A stretch of 64,000 nucleotides of DNA. Source: G020348385 sp964538085. Its GTDB lineage: Bacteria; Acidobacteriota; Aminicenantia; Aminicenantales; Aminicenantaceae. The first letter of the stretch is position 1; each line of letters starts with the position of its first letter. The notes under the pieces were generated by a model. That model had not been told where the DNA came from and ran no database searches. It worked only from the letters and a program-made list of their open reading frames with translations. Positions 62,112 through 64,000 of this stretch are shown here, in pieces. Both the position numbers and the translations under genes were made by a program. Where the stretch lies: contig CAZIDF010000002.1 of the NCBI GenBank assembly GCA_964538085.1, positions 1 to 64,000 on the forward strand, written 5' to 3'.

Positions 62112-62206
62112 CGGCAATAATCTGTCAGCTGCCCAGACATGTGAACTTGCTCGCGATCCCCTGGTCCTGATCTTAGCTCCAACAATAGCAGGGGACGATT
62201 ATGCCG
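62112..62206. other. Nested inverted repeats in a convergent intergenic region
   Basis: CGGCAATAATC (62112-62122) can pair with GATTATGCCG (62197-62206) with one bulge. Inside, CCCCTG (62158-62163) can pair with CAGGGG (62189-62194). The region lies between the convergent ADP-ribosylglycohydrolase and PepD genes and has no coding sign. It may be a terminator structure or a small structured RNA. Confidence 0.3.
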
Positions 62207-62227
62207 GTTGAATTGGATCTAGTGCGG

Positions 62228-63682
62228 TCAGGCCAGTTCAGCTAGAACAGCAGTAAGAAAATTCCAGAATTTTTCAACTGAACCTATGTTTACACGTTCC
62301 TCTGGAGAGTGAGGATGCTCGATCGTAGGGCCGAAAGAAATCATATCCATGCCTGGAAATTTTTCTCCGATGATCCCACATTCAAGACCTGCATGGACAG
62401 CTCCCACTTCAGCCTCTTTTTGAAACATCTTGTTGTACACGTCTTTGCAAGTTTGTAATATCGTGGATTGGAGGTCAGGGGTCCATCCGGGATAACCCTC
62501 GGGCTGGGCAAGTTGCGCTCCGATGGTTTCGCACAGGGCAGCAATGGTATCGCGTGTGGCTTCCAATCCTGATGCGACCGAACTGCGGCTGCTGCTGATA
62601 ATCTGCACGTGCTCCGGGTGTGTGTGGACTACAGCCAGATTTGTGGATGTCTCCACAAGGCCTTTCATCTCCTGATGCATGGAAAGGACTCCGTGAGGAA
62701 GGGTGACGAGAAGGTTGATGAGTGTCTTTTGTGATTCTTCGGTCAAAGGGAGTAATTCATCGGCCTTTGATTTCTCTAAAGTGAATTTGGCCTCGCTTTC
62801 AACCGATTTGAACTCGTTGTAGATCTTGTCGAAAGATTCCTGGAAGGAAGCCCGCAGAGTTTCGATCCGTGCTGGATCTGCATACAAGTTTGCCCGAGCC
62901 TCCCTCGGGATGGCGTTTCGCATGTTGCCGCCTTCCATGCTGGCTAGTGAAAAAGACGCTTTTTTTTCTGTTTGCCAAAGCATACGGGCGAGTAATTTTA
63001 TCGCGTTTCCTCTGCCTTGATCGATATCGATTCCTGAATGTCCTCCTCTAAATCCGAATAGCTTAAGACAGAAAAGTTCTCCTTCGGTTCCATCTCTCCG
63101 TTTCACTGGAAGATGGATTTCTGAATCTGCGCCGCCTGCACAACCGATGGTGAAGGTTCCTTCGTCTTCGCTGTCGAGGTTGAGGAGGATTTTACCCTGT
63201 AGAAAATCCGATCTGATCTTTGTCGCCCCGGTGAGGCCGGTCTCTTCGTCCACAGTAAAAAGAAATTCAAGGGGCCCATGAACCATGCTCTTGTCTTCCA
63301 TAAGAGCCAAGGCCGCTGCCACACCGATCCCGTTGTCGGATCCAAGAGTGGTTCCTTTTGCCGAGATCCAGTCTCCTTTTTTTTCGGGTTGGATAGGGTC
63401 TTTGCTAAAATCATGCTCAATATCAGAATTTTTTTCGCAAACCATATCGAGGTGTCCCTGGAGGATAACGCCCGGTGCTTTTTCCATGCCAGGAGATGCG
63501 TTTTTGGATACAACGACATTCCCGACATCATCGCGTTTCCATCCCAGGTTGAAGTTTTTAGCCTGCGATATGATGTAATCCCCCAATTCTTTTTCGTTGC
63601 CCGAGCAGTGAGGGATTTTCAATATTTCTTCGAAGTGTTTCCAAATGAGAGAAGGATTGAGATCATCGAAAATAGGTGACAT
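62228..63682 (-). CDS. pepD: Aminoacyl-histidine dipeptidase (PepD, M20C)
   Basis: Cytosolic dipeptidase of 484 aa in family M20C, cleaving Xaa-His and other dipeptides. Zinc-site motifs are GHLDMV, LGSDNGIGVAAAL and VDEETGLTGA. The C-terminal part reads HAGLECGIIGEKFPGMDMISFGPTIE and HSPEERV. The start at 63682 (MSPIFDDLNP) follows GGAG and matches the family N terminus. The upstream extension to 63838 is not needed. It completes the peptide-use theme of the window in the cytoplasm. It is divergent from galK. Confidence 0.92.
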   Translation of the reverse strand: MSPIFDDLNPSLIWKHFEEILKIPHCSGNEKELGDYIISQAKNFNLGWKRDDVGNVVVSKNASPGMEKAPGVILQGHLDMVCEKNSDIEHDFSKDPIQPEKKGDWISAKGTTLGSDNGIGVAAALALMEDKSMVHGPLEFLFTVDEETGLTGATKIRSDFLQGKILLNLDSEDEGTFTIGCAGGADSEIHLPVKRRDGTEGELFCLKLFGFRGGHSGIDIDQGRGNAIKLLARMLWQTEKKASFSLASMEGGNMRNAIPREARANLYADPARIETLRASFQESFDKIYNEFKSVESEAKFTLEKSKADELLPLTEESQKTLINLLVTLPHGVLSMHQEMKGLVETSTNLAVVHTHPEHVQIISSSRSSVASGLEATRDTIAALCETIGAQLAQPEGYPGWTPDLQSTILQTCKDVYNKMFQKEAEVGAVHAGLECGIIGEKFPGMDMISFGPTIEHPHSPEERVNIGSVEKFWNFLTAVLAELA

Positions 63683-63826
63683 CGTTATTTCTCCATTATA
63701 GAGTGATATATCATAAAAAAATCGAAACAGTAGAATGACACAAAATCCCTCCGGATTCAAGATTAATCGAAGAAAAATCTTTTGACATGATCCCCCTGCT
63801 TTCCATAAAATTATTTTATCTCCAGA

Positions 63827-64000
63827 TGGAAAACGCATTGATTCAGTCCTACTGTGGTGTATTTGGATCTGTACCTGAAGTCTTTTCTTCCGCTCCCGGA
63901 AGGATCAATATAATCGGGGAACACACAGATTACAATTCAGGGTATGTTTTGCCAACGGCCATCGATCGTCATGTCGTGCTTCTCGCCTCCAAACGGGCGG
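63827..64000 (+). CDS. galK: Galactokinase, 5' part (runs off the window)
   Basis: First 58 codons of a GHMP-family galactokinase. The signature SSAPGRINIIGEHTDYNSGYVLP is decisive for GalK (the sugar-binding loop is GEHTDYN). It phosphorylates galactose in the Leloir pathway and could use galactose released by the GH97 enzyme. No clear ribosome site is seen before the ATG at 63827. The gene continues past the window end. Confidence 0.88.

Overview
The window is about 64 kb of densely packed bacterial chromosome, roughly half G+C. After annotation no gene-free stretch reaches 300 bases. I see no rRNA, tRNA, CRISPR array, transposase, phage structural gene or replication origin. The gene types (secreted VPS10/BNR, M28 and DUF5117 proteins, signal-peptide amidohydrolase pairs, Ser/Thr kinases carrying a zinc ribbon and TPRs, a TonB-dependent receptor, GH97 and GH95, Tat-exported Gfo/Idh/MocA) suggest a Gram-negative, probably anaerobic heterotroph of the Acidobacteriota/Aminicenantes type. 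That placement is inference from gene style. No phylogenetic marker is present to prove it.

Layout. 0.1-7.7 kb: a Tat-exported Gfo/Idh/MocA oxidoreductase, a decayed GMC oxidoreductase, a Tat-exported dienelactone hydrolase, an anaerobic sulfatase-maturase-like radical SAM enzyme and a frame-disrupted PhoD-like phosphatase. 7.8-23.5 kb: an exported degradation block with a VPS10/BNR protein, a TonB-dependent receptor, two metal-dependent hydrolases (MBL and M28), an esterase-TPR protein, two amidohydrolases (one without its metal ligands), a tandem VOC protein and a large zinc metalloprotease. 23.7-32.5 kb: the most unusual part, with an IdeS-like cysteine-protease lipoprotein, a zinc-ribbon/kinase/TPR receptor, a radical SAM-SPASM maturase, a small protein with a Gly/Cys-rich tail that looks like a RiPP precursor, and a second kinase/TPR gene broken by internal deletions. 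32.6-37.3 kb: divergent GH97 and GH95 glycosidases.

37.4-48.5 kb: a DUF5654 membrane protein, a HerA-like ATPase, an aldo/keto reductase, a TonB-like protein with an unknown secreted protein and a receiver protein, a dehydrogenase/aldolase/nitrilase operon, a NusG paralogue with a DegT aminotransferase, and an Asp/Glu racemase. 48.5-54.4 kb: a compact operon RidA, receiver, FmdB zinc ribbon, HyuA, HyuB and an Nramp-fold transporter lacking the metal-binding motifs. With the convergent racemase this reads as 5-oxoproline or hydantoin and glutamate salvage. 54.5-64 kb: an MBL lipoprotein, PAS-GGDEF, XRE-ImmA regulator, MsrB-MsrA fusion, a decayed M20 amidohydrolase, a DUF4097 protein, an ADP-ribosylglycohydrolase with altered metal ligands, PepD and the 5' end of galK.

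Five genes (GMC, PhoD, radical SAM, second kinase, M20) have frame lesions. Some are single-base changes in homopolymers, which could be sequencing error or slippage. Others are out-of-frame internal deletions, at least one between near-identical short repeats, which look like real decay.
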